From Trema orientale (lineage: Eukaryota > Streptophyta > Magnoliopsida > Rosales > Cannabaceae): a DNA stretch of 64,000 nucleotides. The translations under genes and the position numbers were made by a program. The stretch covers positions 668,243-732,242 of the forward strand of contig JXTC01000038.1 of NCBI GenBank assembly GCA_002914845.1, read 5' to 3'. Position 1 is the stretch's first letter, and every line of letters begins with the position of its first letter. The notes beneath the pieces were generated by a model. The model did not search any database and was not told the origin of the DNA. It was given only the letters and a program-made list of their open reading frames with translations. Positions 45,240 through 57,021 of the stretch are shown in pieces.

Positions 45240-46566
45240 TGATGGTCCAGCAGTAAAGGGAAACATCAAGCGAAACATCAATCAAAGACCTTGACCCACG
45301 AGAGATCGAAGAAGAGGTCAAGATTGGACCCATCGAAGACTTGGAGGACTTGTCAATCAATGAGTCTTCGAAGGTGTTTAAAATCGGAGTGAAACTTCAA
45401 GAATCCATGTAAGCTGAACTAATCACATTCCTAAAGACAAATTTGGATATCTTCGCATGGCAATATTCGAACATGGTGGGGATTGATTCGAATGTTATTG
45501 GCCACCACCTCAATATCACCGTCTCAATATCGAAGAAGCCCGTACGGCAGAACGAAGAGCGATGGATCCAGAACGCTACGTCACATTGAAGGGGGAGGTT
45601 GAGAAGCTGCTTGAAATTGGATTCATCAGTGAATCTTTTTACCCAAACTGGCTTGTAAATCCGGTTTTGGTGAAGAAACCCAATGAAAAGTGGAGAACCT
45701 GCATCGATTTCATCGATCTTAATGAACCATATCCGAAGGATAGTTTTCCACTTCTAAGAATCGACCAGCTCGTAGACGTGACGTCCGGACATGAATTGCT
45801 GAGTTTTATGGATATGTATTCTGGATACAATTAAATTCCCATGTATGAGCTACATGAGGAACACACCACGTTCATCACTGATCGAGGATTTTATTGTTAC
45901 AAGTTTGTGAAGTCGAAGAAAGCTGAAGATCACATCAACAACCTTGATGAGATATTTAAAATTCTTCGAAAGTATCAGATGAAGTGGAATCCCTAGAAAT
46001 GTGCGTTTGGTATAGGATCTGGGAAGTTTTTGGGATTCATAGTCAATCAGCGAGGTATTGAAGCTAATCTTCAAAAGATCTAAGCATTGATTGACATGCA
46101 GTCACCTCGTAAACCGAAAAATATACAGAGTTTGGTGGGAAGAGTGGCTGCACTGAGTCAATTTGTATCAAGATCAACCGAAAAATACCAACTATTCCTG
46201 AGGTGCTGAAGGGATCGAAGAAGTTTGAGTGGAACGAGAAGTGCGAGCAGGTATTCCAAGATTTGAAGAAATACTTGGGATCTCCTCCACTCTTGTCGAT
46301 GCCAAAGCCAGGGGAAAAGTTGTACTTGTACCTCGCCATTTCCAAATATGCGACAAGTGCTGCAAGAAGAAAATATACAGTGACCTGTGTATTATGTAAA
46401 CAAAAGATTACTCGATGCCAAAGCAAGATATCCGAAGATGGAGAAATTGGTTTTGCAAAAGTCTGAAGTGTCAAGACAATTTCTCAAGTGGGCGGTTGAG
46501 CTAAGTCAATTCGACATCAATTTTTGACCTTTCACTGCGATTAAAGGTCAAGCTCTTACAGATTAA
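45240..46566 (+). pseudogene. Gypsy pol remnant (RT and RNase H without active site)
   Basis: From about 45240 a linker, then FAWQYSNMVGID (about 45453), MDPERY (45562), NPVLVKKPNEKWRTC and FMDMYSGYN follow reverse-transcriptase order. At about 45903 CYK joins directly to VKSKKAEDH, so the stretch that should hold the YVDD catalytic box is missing. RNase-H-side sequence (KKFEWNEKCEQ, GSPPLL, PGEKLYLYLA) follows, with a shift near 46360 and another internal loss near 46450. At least five stop codons interrupt it. No retropepsin lies upstream and no integrase downstream. Confidence 0.85.
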
Positions 46567-46595
46567 AGATTGAATGAATGCAACTATGCGACTTC

Positions 46596-47020
46596 GACAA
46601 GATCTTCTCAAGTTCTCTATTCGGTCATTGAGCTCTTCATTACACGAGCTCTCAATTATGTTCGAGCATCTTCATGTTCGAGCTCCTCATTATCTTCGAC
46701 CTCGACGAGATCTTCTCAAGATTTCTATTCGGTCCTTGAGCTCTCCATATACGAGCTCCCCATTATAATCGAGCTTATCATTATCTTCGACCCCAATGAG
46801 ATCTTCACTCGGTTCTTCAATCTTCAAGATCTCCACTGGGTCATTGAGCTCTCGATTATACGAGCTCTCTACCATGTTCGAGTTCCTCATTATTTTCAAC
46901 CTCAACAAGATCGTCACTCGGTTCTCGACAAGATCTCTACTTGATCATTGAGCTCTCCATATTCGAGCTCCATTATACTCGAGCTCCATCATATTCAAGC
47001 TCCCTAAGTACGAGCTCTTC
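46596..47020 (+). repeat. 108-bp tandem repeat rich in GAGCTC
   Basis: The phase word ttgagctc begins at 46628, 46736, 46844 and 46948 (108, 108 and 104 bp apart), giving close to four units. I count eleven GAGCTC palindromes in about 400 bp. It starts right after the RNase H remnant, in the 3' untranslated region where Tat/Ogre elements are known to carry variable tandem repeats. Open frames across it are by-products. Confidence 0.85.
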
Positions 47021-47029
47021 AGTAATTCT

Positions 47030-48670
47030 TCTCAAGTCTCTTTATCTCGTATCGACTATTATGCGACTACTAGCTCGTGGGGTATCTTCATATATTTTGA
47101 TGACTCCATCAATGAAAATTTATGCATTTTTTTTTATACAAATTTTCATTCTTATGCGTCGTCTACTTACAGTTTTGTGGCAGTTATTACAACACCATAA
47201 AACTGAGAGGATTATTCGTCATTCGAAGTGATCAGTAAAGGCATTGTTCCTTTAATTTATCATCTTGATACATCTTATTCTATTGGTTCATCTATTATAA
47301 TTTTATAACAATCTTCGAACACCATAAAACTCGAGGGGCAGTGGGATCAGAATGTTATCTCCTACTCGCTTCCTAAGGGACTATGCAAACTTTCATTTAG
47401 AGGGGTTAGAATTTTAGATCGCTGAATGTCTAAAATTTCTTAAAATCTTAGGATTTTCTCCTCACTTCATGCCATAGCATGTCGTATTACGCAATTTCCC
47501 TCCTCGAACAGCAAAGTAACTAAGCAAAACATTCATTGTTCGATGTGATATATTGCTATAAACCCTATTTTGACATGGAACTTTTGAAAAACAAATATTG
47601 AGTTTGCATCATTCATGCACGTTATTTTTCATAAGTGACCTAACACATCCTACTACTTAAACCCCGGTTTAAGTTAATAGATTCGAATCGCAATAGCGTA
47701 CCGATCAGTCACTTAGTGATTGACTACTTGGTTAAATTATGTATTTGTGTTAATATGCGAGGTGGTCTAATGATTCCTATTATTCAATTGAATAACAAGC
47801 TATGGATCTACCCTATGGAACAGCTCGATTCTTATTTTATGGAGCAAAGTATCTTAAAGAAAGTGCGAGCTCAGCTAAAAAGCATGCGACCCAAGGGTCA
47901 GGTATTATTTACATCTTTGTTTACTTTCAGTATTTTTTAGATTTTCTAACCTTTTGCAGGAAAATTCAAAATATGACACCTTTTAAAACTACTAAGAAGC
48001 ATAAAAGGAGTTCCTGTCATTCACTAATTCAACTACTACGAGCTGCTCTTCAACGACGTAGGTGTCATCAACTATGTCTTCAGGGTAGCACACCTTGTTT
48101 TGTCTCTTGGAGACTTCATTAACCGTCTTCAGTATTTCAACATAAAAGCATTATGTCTAGATTGAGGGTTTCAGATTAAGAAGCGTACTTCTTCAATGTG
48201 AGCATTATCTCAAATTTATGGTTGAGAAAAGTTCCTTTAAAAGACTTTACAACCTCTTCATCGCTCTACTAGCAATCAGTTATATCGACAATGACATGGT
48301 TCTTAAGTTTTTTCCTACCTTCTCTATAAGTTTCTATGGAAGATCAATAAGATTACTTTTCAGTTGCATACTTCACTTTTGCTCTTCCTATTGGAGAAGC
48401 GACGTTTTTCAGCGTACTAAGAGTTCGATCCTTATTAAACTCATAAAAGGTTAATCCATCTATATATGAGAGAGAGATTCAACAAGGGTATGGTCATACT
48501 GTTTGATCACTGCTTTACATCTATCAACTCAATCGTCGACATCGATAAAGAAAAATCAAGATAACTTACAACAAGTTCTGTTGAAGACTTGAGCGGGAAC
48601 TATTGATCATAATAGCATGCAGTCAACTATATTATCGAAGAAAGCTTTCAACACGTCAAGGACGCATTAA
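47030..48670 (+). other. Gypsy 3' untranslated region
   Basis: About 1.6 kb without recognisable coding domains. Short frames (47716-47940, 47802-48122, 48218-48454) have no known motifs. Ends with the polypurine tract. Confidence 0.55.
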
Positions 48671-48685
48671 AAGCTGGGGGGCTAT
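48671..48685 (+). other. Polypurine tract of the gypsy element
   Basis: aagctggggggctat immediately before the 3' LTR; the G6 run is typical of plant Ty3/gypsy polypurine tracts. Confidence 0.7.
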
Positions 48686-49169
48686 TGTTGTATGGTTTTT
48701 TACCACCACATATAGTTGACCTGCCTAATCCTAAAAAAGGCAGCTAGCTAATTGAAGAGGAGATAATTACCCATTATTGTGTAGTCACCCAATCTCAATA
48801 TTATATTGTATTTTATTATGTAATTTCCTATTAACAAAATTGAGAAACCTAAAGCCACCCTCATCTATATAAAGAGGGCTCAGTCTCATAATTTTTGGAT
48901 CTGACAGTTATCTGACAATCATTTCACTATACACCCTCTCTCTGTAATTTCCTCTCTAATTCTCTCTTTGCTCTCACCTTGAGGTTTAGAGAAACTCTTG
49001 TAATTCTCCAGAAAATAGTGAAGAACAGTGGACGTAAGCTCATCTTTTTTGAAGCTGAACCACTATAAAATTTGTGTCTCCTTATTTGCTTTAATTTATC
49101 AACCCTTTTCACACACAAGCCACATCTCGCAATTTCCTATATTCATTGTTGACAAAACCTCCGTCAACA
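48686..49169 (+). repeat. Gypsy 3' LTR
   Basis: 484 bp, TGTTGTATG...GTCAACA, TATATAAAG at 48866-48874. Followed by target duplication agttt. Confidence 0.9.
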
Positions 49170-49174
49170 AGTTT

Positions 49175-50040
49175 CAATTGAGCACAAAAACTGAGACACG
49201 ATGGCTAGGTTTTTTCTCGTTTATCATGCTGATGCTTGGGATCACACCAGAACCTGAATTCGATAAGTTTGGTATCTATCTTTACTAAATTAGACATTCT
49301 AATCGTAATAGTAGCCTTAGTTTGAATGTTCGAGTACTCGTTAAAAGGCAATTCCCCAAAGCAAGCAAATTTGCATTATTACCTTGCCAAAGGAGCATAC
49401 AATTGATCGATAAAGGCTATACCATGGGCATTGGTAGCTAGCCTACTCACTCGATAGAGGTAGAGATTCGATTACATGACTTTATATTGGTTTTTATTTT
49501 TAATTTACTTATTTGGTCAAATGTAGAACTTTATAAATTGATTTTTAAAATTTGTTTGTGATTTTTTTTTTTTAGAGTATATGATTGATATTGAACTACG
49601 TGGGAGGCACGTCGTACTGGTTAGTATGCCATATATTTTTTTTTATACTATTTTATGTAGGAACTTGATTTGTGAATTTTGATACAAATAGTAATTATAT
49701 TGCCGAAATTTCTAAAAAATTAGAAATTATTTAAAAACTTTGTTTCGGAACTAAACTTGGTTTGGTTGAAAATATTGCATGGTTTGTTTTATAATTTTGT
49801 GAAAAAAAGGTACATATCTTAATTCTTATCACTCATATCGCATTGCATACATTCATCTCTCTTACGCAGTCGACAGACTTATTATACACTATTTAGAGTG
49901 CTCGGACTACATTATATACTTACGGTCACCTGACTAAATGGATCGAACTTACGGATCTTTCGATTGGTCACCTCGAACTTATTATTTGATTGCATTTGTG
50001 CACTTGGCTAACATTAAGAATTGCTAGTAAAATTTGTAGG
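49175..50040. other. Unassigned spacer
   Basis: Right flank of the gypsy element. A short stretch at 49199-49285 is open in two frames from an ATG and resembles a first-exon fragment, but no family is recognised. No transposon end found. Confidence 0.35.
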
Positions 50041-50229
50041 AAAAAAAAAATAGAGCCAAAGAAATATTTACACGAGGTGGGAATTTATTACTGAGTAAGG
50101 AAACATATTACACAAGGAGAGACTAAACTCCCTTTCAGCCTAATTAATATCTTACCATTCAAACTCTACATTACCCGCAAATCGTAAATAAATAAACAAT
50201 TAGGGCTATATCTTTTACAACATTCCTTA

Positions 50230-50480
50230 TTAATTATAAGGCGATACATATATACGACGTGAAATTATTAATCACATTTTGAGAATTGAAATTACATGTA
50301 CTTCAAGATAGGATAACATCGCAGAAATCTTTTTCTTGAATAAGTACCGAGCTGAGAGCTCACAACATGACGACAAATGATCAAGTATACTGAACTTTAC
50401 CAATATTATTATTCGCCATTCCCTCCACTTATTGTACGCACTTAATAGGTACAGGCACTATATATATAGGTATATATGGA
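50230..50480 (-). repeat. Paralogue of the lipase downstream region, lipase missing
   Basis: Matches 21790-21990, the region just past the lipase stop: shared words include gtacttcaagata, taccgagct, agagctcacaac and attattattcgccattcc. The similarity stops about where the lipase 3' end would begin; the next 800 bp hold no lipase motif. I read this as the relic of a former gene copy in unit B. Confidence 0.7.
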
Positions 50481-51300
50481 CCAAGATTGTCTTTCCCATT
50501 TTCTCTGTTCCTTCCCTGTCTCCCCAATCACGAAATGCTACATCATTAAATTTTACAGCCCAGAAGAACTTCTAAATTTAAACGTCAAAGACTGTTAGTG
50601 TACTCTGTTGTGGTAAGAACAAAACGTTTAGTTTTGTCATTAATGGATAAATGTTGAATATTTATTAGATCATTAGAGATTCTCTTTTTAACCCCTTCTG
50701 CTTCAAGATGCTGGCTGCCACTGTCACCACAATCATATTTCGACAATGGATAAGTGCAAGAACCGGTGCACCACTGCCCTAACCCCTAAGTCACTTAAAA
50801 TCGCAACACTAGTACTGATAGTGCTGTCTTTAACGAAGACAACAACATGGAAGAATATTATTTACTTATAAGGAGAAGGAAACCAAGATTGCAATGTTTT
50901 GAGAACACTTTCAAATCTTTTGTTTTGGTTCTTCTTGTATGGTTTGAAATTTATTTTAATTTTTTTCAGTTTTGGCACTCTCTAGGGCTTGTATTTGGTA
51001 TTAACAATTTGAAAATCAAGATAAAAAAAAAATCCTAATTACTTACTCAGCAATATTGAATCTGTAACTAATCTAATGGGAAATTCACTTGCTTTTGGTT
51101 GGAGAAACTGTGGTTGTCTTTGTGAAAAATTCGATAAACCGGGCTTGGATATTTTTCTCTTTTCGGTTATGTGATGATAAAAATCACAATTTTTTGGGAT
51201 TGAACATCTTGATTCATAATATGGCCGCCTTGTTCTCGAGACACAGAAGGAAGATAGGGTCAGAGGATATTGGTCCATGTATTTATTAGTATCTATCACC
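50481..51300. other. Unassigned spacer between units B and C
   Basis: No lipase remnant, gene or transposon end was recognised. Overlapping small frames at 51039-51311 on both strands have no domains. Confidence 0.45.
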
Positions 51301-51544
51301 TTTATGTGCACGAAACGAGGGCTTAGGTATAGCTTTAATTAGTATATGGTAGATGCAGAATGTACGTGGACAACTTATAATATTAATATGTATAACCAGA
51401 TTTTGGTGCGAACTCGATTACTGGAATAATGCCATGTGAAACGCGTAGTCTAAAAGAAATGGCATGTGAAAAATAAAGTAGATAGATGCGTGAGAAATAA
51501 AGTAGATAGATGTGTGAGAAATAAAGCAGATAGAGTTGTAAGTA

Positions 51545-52006
51545 GGGCCGTTTGGTACAAGGTAATCTCAGTTTTGAGATTAATAGGAATGCTGAAGAAG
51601 GTGATATGATTGTCTGATATTCAGAATAACTGTATTTGGTTGCACACAGTAATCTTGTCTATGATTCCTGGGATGTTAGATAACTGTGTTTGGTTGCGCA
51701 TAGAAATGTGCTTAAATTAAAATTAAAAAATAATTAAAAAATTAAAGTACTTATAAAATTATAAAATTTGTTAGTATGAAATAAAATAATTTGCTATAGT
51801 TCCTAGGATGTTGTATTTTTTTTTTATTTCGTTTTCTAGGGTAGGTTTTAGATGGGGGGTCATTTGAAATCTATATGTTTTGGTAACTTTCAGATGACCC
51901 CCACTTAAGAGGATTTGATTCTCGAGGTGATTACTTTACTGGGTGTTAAAATGGTGCCAAACATAGGGATGCATTGAGATACCCATTCCCACCTAAAGAT
52001 TACCCA
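51545..52006. mobile_element. PIF/Harbinger-type MITE, forward copy
   Basis: Starts GGGCCGTTTGGTACAAGG and ends ...aagattaccc; the right terminus is shortened relative to its neighbour. Inverted and homologous to 52065-52539. Unit A at about 8386 shows the uninterrupted backbone. Confidence 0.7.
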
Positions 52007-52064
52007 TAAATGCCATGTAATGGACAAATACAATGTCCCTTTCAAGTTACAATAATTAACCTAA

Positions 52065-52539
52065 GGAGCTGTTTGATATAGGGTAATCTTTAGGTGGGAA
52101 TAGTTATTTCAATGCATTCTATGTTTGGTACCATTTTAATACACAGTAAAATAATTACCCCAGTAATCAAATCCTCTTAAGGGAGGGTCATCTTAAAGTT
52201 ACCAAAACCTGTGGATTTTAAATGACCCCCCATCTAAAACTCACCCCAAAAAAAAGAAACAAAAAAAAAATACAATCCCAAGAATCATAGCAAATTGTTT
52301 TATTTTATGCTAACAAATTTTATTATTTTATAAGCAATTTAATTTATAATTGTTTTCTAATTTTAATTTAAGTACATTCTCATGCATAACCAAACACAGT
52401 TATCTAATATCCCAGGAAACATAGACAAGATTGCTGTGTGTAACCAAACACAATTATTCTAGATATCAGACAATCATATCATTATCTTCAATATTCCCAT
52501 TAATATGAAAACTGAGATTATCTTGTACCAAACGGCCCC
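52065..52539. mobile_element. PIF/Harbinger-type MITE, inverted copy
   Basis: Starts GGAGCTGTTTGATATAGG and ends accaaacggcccc, with TAA on both sides (52062-52064, 52540-52542). Unit A at 8436-8445 (aacctaaatatcg) is the empty site with one TAA. Only about 58 bp of backbone separate it from the forward copy. Confidence 0.8.
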
Positions 52540-52542
52540 TAA

Positions 52543-52923
52543 GGGTATTGCTATTGCCTCTTCTCTATTGCTCTTCCCAAGTATCTTTTCTAAAACTACT
52601 CTATTAACTAAAATTTAATATTGAATTACTACTTACTGTACCCTTGATTATTTCTAATTTATCCCTTAATTTAATAGTCTTTTCTTTTCCTACCATCTCT
52701 CCTCTCACCTTTTCTTCCACCTGTACTACTCATCTTCTATCTTATCTTCCGGCCCTTCTTTTGTGTATTTCACCTCACTTTAAAGAGAAAAATATTAAGA
52801 TCACTTTTTGAGAGAAATATTAAGATAATTTTTTTCATATAACTCGATGACAAAGTACGGGTTAAAAAAGGTTTTATGAATCTATTTCTCTCTTTTTTTA
52901 AGTATATATTACATATATATATA
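52543..52923. other. Unit C backbone
   Basis: AT-rich with a pyrimidine-rich patch at 52680-52770. No gene recognised. Confidence 0.45.
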
Positions 52924-53172
52924 GGTTGCCAATCCGGTAGGTTTTTTTTTTTTTTTTTACCTATGTGTAGGTATTTTTTTTCTAGCCGTTAGATCATCAT
53001 CTAACAATAATCTAACGGCTAAAATGATATGCATGAAAAGACGTACATCATTAATGTTTTTTCTCTCTCCTATTTTTTAATATAAAAAAAATGTGCAAAA
53101 ATTTTTTTCATTGGCCCAATTGATACCTATGCATAGGTAAAAAAAAAAAATGCCTACTGGATTGGTGCCCAT
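52924..53172. mobile_element. MITE with GGTTGCCAATCC-type ends (copy 2)
   Basis: Left ggttgccaatccggtagg, right cctactggattggtgccc. The (AT)n tracts on both sides (52913-52923, 53173-53188) suggest insertion into, or spread of, a TA microsatellite. Homologous to 42641-42885. Confidence 0.75.
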
Positions 53173-53249
53173 ATATATATATATATAAATTGAAGATATG
53201 TTTGTTTTCCTTTTCTTTTTCTGTAGAAAAATTTTGAAGTATATGTATG

Positions 53250-54602
53250 TGTTAGGTCCAAGGTGTTGGCAATCAATTGATAAAAATTATAAACTCAAGT
53301 TGTTGTGAGAAAACTAACAAGTTGTTACAACAGGTTTGCTGATATTGTAAAACATTTGTTACAACATATTCACATAATCACTCACAATGGATTTGTGCAG
53401 GCTGAAAATCTAATCTTGGGAACTTTTTATTCTTGTATCCTTTGGTCTAATTTTCCTTATTAAATATTTTTAGAAGGACAATAGGGATTATTCATAACCA
53501 GCTGGATCACACTGATTGAGATAATTTATCTCATTATCTCCTTGATTAAGTTTCTTGATTCTTGTTAATTATTACCCAAAATCTTGGATAATTGACAGGT
53601 GTATAAGCAGAATTATGGTGATATTTCATCTATTATGGTGCAGATAATATTATAATTAAATTAATGTAATTAATTTTATGAGCTGTTGGGATTTTTTGGC
53701 AAAATCTGTTGTAAGAGATTGTATTGTTTAAGGAAAGTTCTCTTGATTGAATTGATTGACTCTAATTAATTATGAAATCAATTCTTGTCTTTAAGGAAAA
53801 TTTTTGCAGGTATAAAAGAATGATTTCAGCTAATTAAGAAGAACTAAAATCGTGAAAAACTTCTCTCAATGCACCTGGACACTTTTCGGGGATAATTTAT
53901 GAAAGCTGTTGTAACAACTTTTTGACTGTCTAAGTAAGGAATGACAACAGATTTCGTGGCAACTCATTTCTTTCTCATTTTTAGCCTATTCACACTAAGA
54001 GAGCACGAGATTAAGGCTAGAAATTCATCTATAAAAGCTCAGCAAGTCCAAGAGATTTGTATATACTTTATTTGAGAGAAAATACTCTTTGAAAGAGCTT
54101 TTATATAAGGCATAGAGATTGTTCTATTGCCATTGTGAAACTTAGAGAACTAGTGAGTTTTTTAGATTTCTTAGTTAAGTGCTTTTGTTCTTCGGGAGAA
54201 ATAACATTCCGTCTTTGGGAGGAGACGGATCCAGACAAGTGAAGGGAGTTTATGTGCGAAGGTTCAATAAGACGAGGGGAGCTCGCTAAACAAAATTGGT
54301 GAAGATGTCACAACACATTGTCGCAATTGAAAAGAGGGAGTCTTTTATTGCATTAGTCAATTGGTATTTATAATCTTTATACTTAACTAATTTGTTTAAT
54401 ATCTATGTGTGGTTCCGTGGAGTAGGAGAAGTCTGAACGACGTTAAAAACGTCTTGTATTCATCTCTTTATTTTTTATGTTCTGTTGCAACAAAAAGCAC
54501 TCATTGTTGTAACACATTTTATCCGCATATTACAACATAATTAATTAATTTATCTTTCAAACAATTAATTATTTGGTAATATTTAACAAAATAGATCTTT
54601 CA
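53250..54602 (+). mobile_element. Ty1/copia-type solo LTR with perfect TSD
   Basis: Starts TGTTAGGTCCAAGG and ends GATCTTTCA, 1353 bp. Perfect 5-bp repeats gtatg flank it (53245-53249, 54603-54607). A TATAAAAG lies at 54030-54037. The sequence carries at least six TTGTAACA/TGTTACAA-type palindromic words. The length and layout resemble SIRE-group copia LTRs, but no internal region remains to test this. Confidence 0.75.
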
Positions 54603-54607
54603 GTATG

Positions 54608-55600
54608 TATATATGATTGACGCCATTATCCCACGACCTTTTTTTTTCCTGATTCTTTTCAAGGATAGAAAGTATATTGAGATTGTGCAGTACCATAATT
54701 TATTGAAAAGTGAGATATGTTTGCATTTTGTTTTTTGAGAGAGAATGCTTATTTTTATTCCTGAAAACGAGTTTCAGATATTTAAAAAAAAAAGATTTGA
54801 ATTTTTTTTTTTTCAAAGAAGAAGAATGATTTGAAGAGGTGTGTAAAGAGATTTTTTTTTTTTAACCAATTTTTGTCCTTAAAGGTAATTTTATTTAGTA
54901 CTATATTAGTAATAAAAAATTACTAAAATAGAAGTATGGAGATAGTAGACAGATGTTGGATAGATCTATCCTCATTTAGATAAATGTCGATCAATTGAAA
55001 AAGAAAAAAAAAAAACACATCGACTCCTCAGACGTTATGATCTTCGTCTAAGGCTCGAAAGTAAACAGAAAAATAACTAAAATAGTAAGGGATCGATAAG
55101 TATGTATATATTTTCCTAAGAACGATGGAGCTCTTAGCAAAATGGCCGAATTTTGGATCCTTAAATTAAATATCCGGTTTTCAAACTCTTTGGAAAAAAC
55201 AAATGAACATATCAGTTCCATTATATGAATATCAAGTACCATATACACTCAATGTAAAAACTAATATGAACAACCAATTAGTATTTTTTTTCTTTTTAAA
55301 AAAAGTGATGTTTACTGAAATGAACATGTAAAAAGTAACCATTTGTTATAATAATGAAAGAATAAAATGAGTGGTAAAGCATAGAGCTATCAAGAAATAA
55401 GACCGGCCCATTATACCACAACGGGATGCCATGATACAAAACCCGACACGTCACGCTAATATATAGCCATGTCTATATTATTTAATTATATAGAAGCAAA
55501 ATAATAATAAACCAAAATCATTATATGTAATTTATCGATTTAAAAAGATTTACGATCATATTTAAATAATTTGGGAAAAATTATAAAACTGCATTAATAA
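54608..55600. other. Unit C backbone
   Basis: No gene. 55115-55440 matches 12105-12275 (unit A) and 40430-40749 (unit B). The minus frame 55048-55248 overlaps this conserved but noncoding block. Confidence 0.5.
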
Positions 55601-55603
55601 AAA

Positions 55604-55992
55604 GGGATAATTGTAAAAAAATACCTTGAAGTTTTGGTATTCTGCAAAATAAACCCTGAAGTTTGGACTCTGCAAAATAATACCCTGAGATTAAGAATTT
55701 TCGAAAATTAATACCCTGGACAGATTTTTTAACCAATTTTAAGAATACCCTGGACAGATTTTTTAACCAATTTTAAGAACAAAAAAACAATAATATCCTC
55801 CATTAAAACTAGATTAATTCATATTATTCATCTTAATTTTGAGGATCTTGTCGTATTTTACCAGTTAAAAATCAACACAGGGTATTAATTTTTAAAAATT
55901 CATAATCTCAGGGTATTATTTTACAGAATCAAAACTTCAGGGTTTAAATTGCATAACATTCAAATATGAGGGTATTTTTTTGCAGTTATCCC
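55604..55992. mobile_element. Mutator-type MITE with 10-bp flanking repeat
   Basis: Ends GGGATAATTG and CAGTTATCCC; the arms are inverted repeats with ataccctga and its complement. Flanks ttaataaaaa on both sides (55594-55603, 55993-56002). The unit A site at 14743-14760 is empty. Confidence 0.85.
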
Positions 55993-56002
55993 TTAATAAA
56001 AA

Positions 56003-57021
56003 TGAAAACTTACTAAGTATTAAAATGGCTTATTTTTGCCCAGATAAACTGGCATATTATCTAAACACTAGACTACCCAACATGACACATTAATTAAGAC
56101 AGGCAAGAGCATGCCATGCACCAAAATAAATTACGTCGGGACAATAACTTAGGACTTTAGGCTAATATCATGGCGCGAATCAACTTGGGAGTTCTTCGAA
56201 TCTAGAATTATCATGAGTTATGACTCAAAAGAAAATGAAAACTGAGCCATATATGTGAGGCGCTTGTAGTTCTTTGTTTCCGGTATATTCAAATCTTGCA
56301 AAATAATAATGACATATGTGTATACATAAATGGGTGCTTCCATTGCGGATCCTTATATTTATGAGTATTTACATCGTTTGATTAGACTATATAATAAACT
56401 AAGTAATTGTAAAAAAAAAAAAAAAAAAAAATCTGATATATGTAATGCTTAACTAAATATAGAAGATCGGTTAATTAGTGGGTGACCTATTTGCCACTTG
56501 CCCAGTTGGAATTTTATTTCTAAGATTTTGATTCTGTTGATTGATTTTTAATACTTTAATTCTCATTCCATATCTCATTTATTTATCTTACATTAGATAA
56601 TTAAATTCTATATAAAATTTAATCCATATTTAAGCTAGATTATAAGTTTACTCACTACCTGGGATCTCGGTTCTAAGTTCGAGTCACACCGGGGTAGGCA
56701 TAAAAACCTATTATCCTAATGGGGTGGGGTGGGGATTGGATAGTAATAGGTATTTTTCTTTAAATTGTAATAAGTGGAGGTCATTAGTTAAACCCTACTT
56801 TTTTTTTAAAAAAAAAAGAACTAGATTATAAGTTAACGGGAACACATTCTACACTAACATTCTAATTGAGTTGTTTTTTTTCTTTTTGATTTTAAAATCT
56901 AATTCTTGTTTTGAAGGAAAAATTATTCTATTTCTAATTGTTAATATTTTAATGGTTATTCCATATCTCATTGTTTTCAATTCTCTGTATTAGGTAATTA
57001 AATTATTAATAAAATTTAAGA
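56003..57021. other. Unit C backbone
   Basis: 56003-56290 matches 14770-15010. A long A run lies at 56411-56430. No gene. Confidence 0.45.
56636..56765 (+). mobile_element. Possible tRNA-derived SINE fragment
   Basis: ttactcactacctgggatc followed about 10 bp later by gttcgagtcacacc resembles an A-box/B-box pair of a pol III promoter; the B-box GTTCGAGTC fits the consensus. A G-rich stretch (ggggtggggtgggg) follows. No tRNA cloverleaf, tail or target duplication could be shown. Confidence 0.3.

Larger units (their letters stand above)
43094..49169 (+). mobile_element. Ty3/gypsy Tat-like retrotransposon, non-autonomous
   Basis: A 6.08-kb element with LTRs of 483 and 484 bp (TGTTGT...GTCAACA) differing at about a dozen positions by eye. 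Perfect 5-bp repeats agttt flank it (43089-43093, 49170-49174). A gypsy-type primer-binding region follows the 5' LTR and a G-rich polypurine tract precedes the 3' LTR. The inside keeps scraps of gag, reverse transcriptase and RNase H, with many stops, shifts and deletions. No protease or integrase was found. Ends fit for transposition with a dead interior point to mobilisation in trans. Confidence 0.93.

Noticed and set aside
46590..46944. Serine/leucine-rich open frames as possible genes
   Set aside because: They follow the 108-bp noncoding tandem repeat in the gypsy 3' untranslated region and exist on both strands because of its composition.
31680..49169. Integrated plant virus (pararetrovirus) as an explanation for the RT sequences
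   Set aside because: Both elements have LTRs, target duplications and copia or gypsy domain order; no movement-protein or caulimovirus-type features are seen.
53173..53190. (AT)n tract as a regulatory element
   Set aside because: Simple microsatellite abutting a MITE; no gene nearby to regulate.
56636..56700. Functional tRNA gene
   Set aside because: B-box-like sequence is present, but no acceptor stem, anticodon arm or cloverleaf can be drawn; kept only as a weak SINE candidate.
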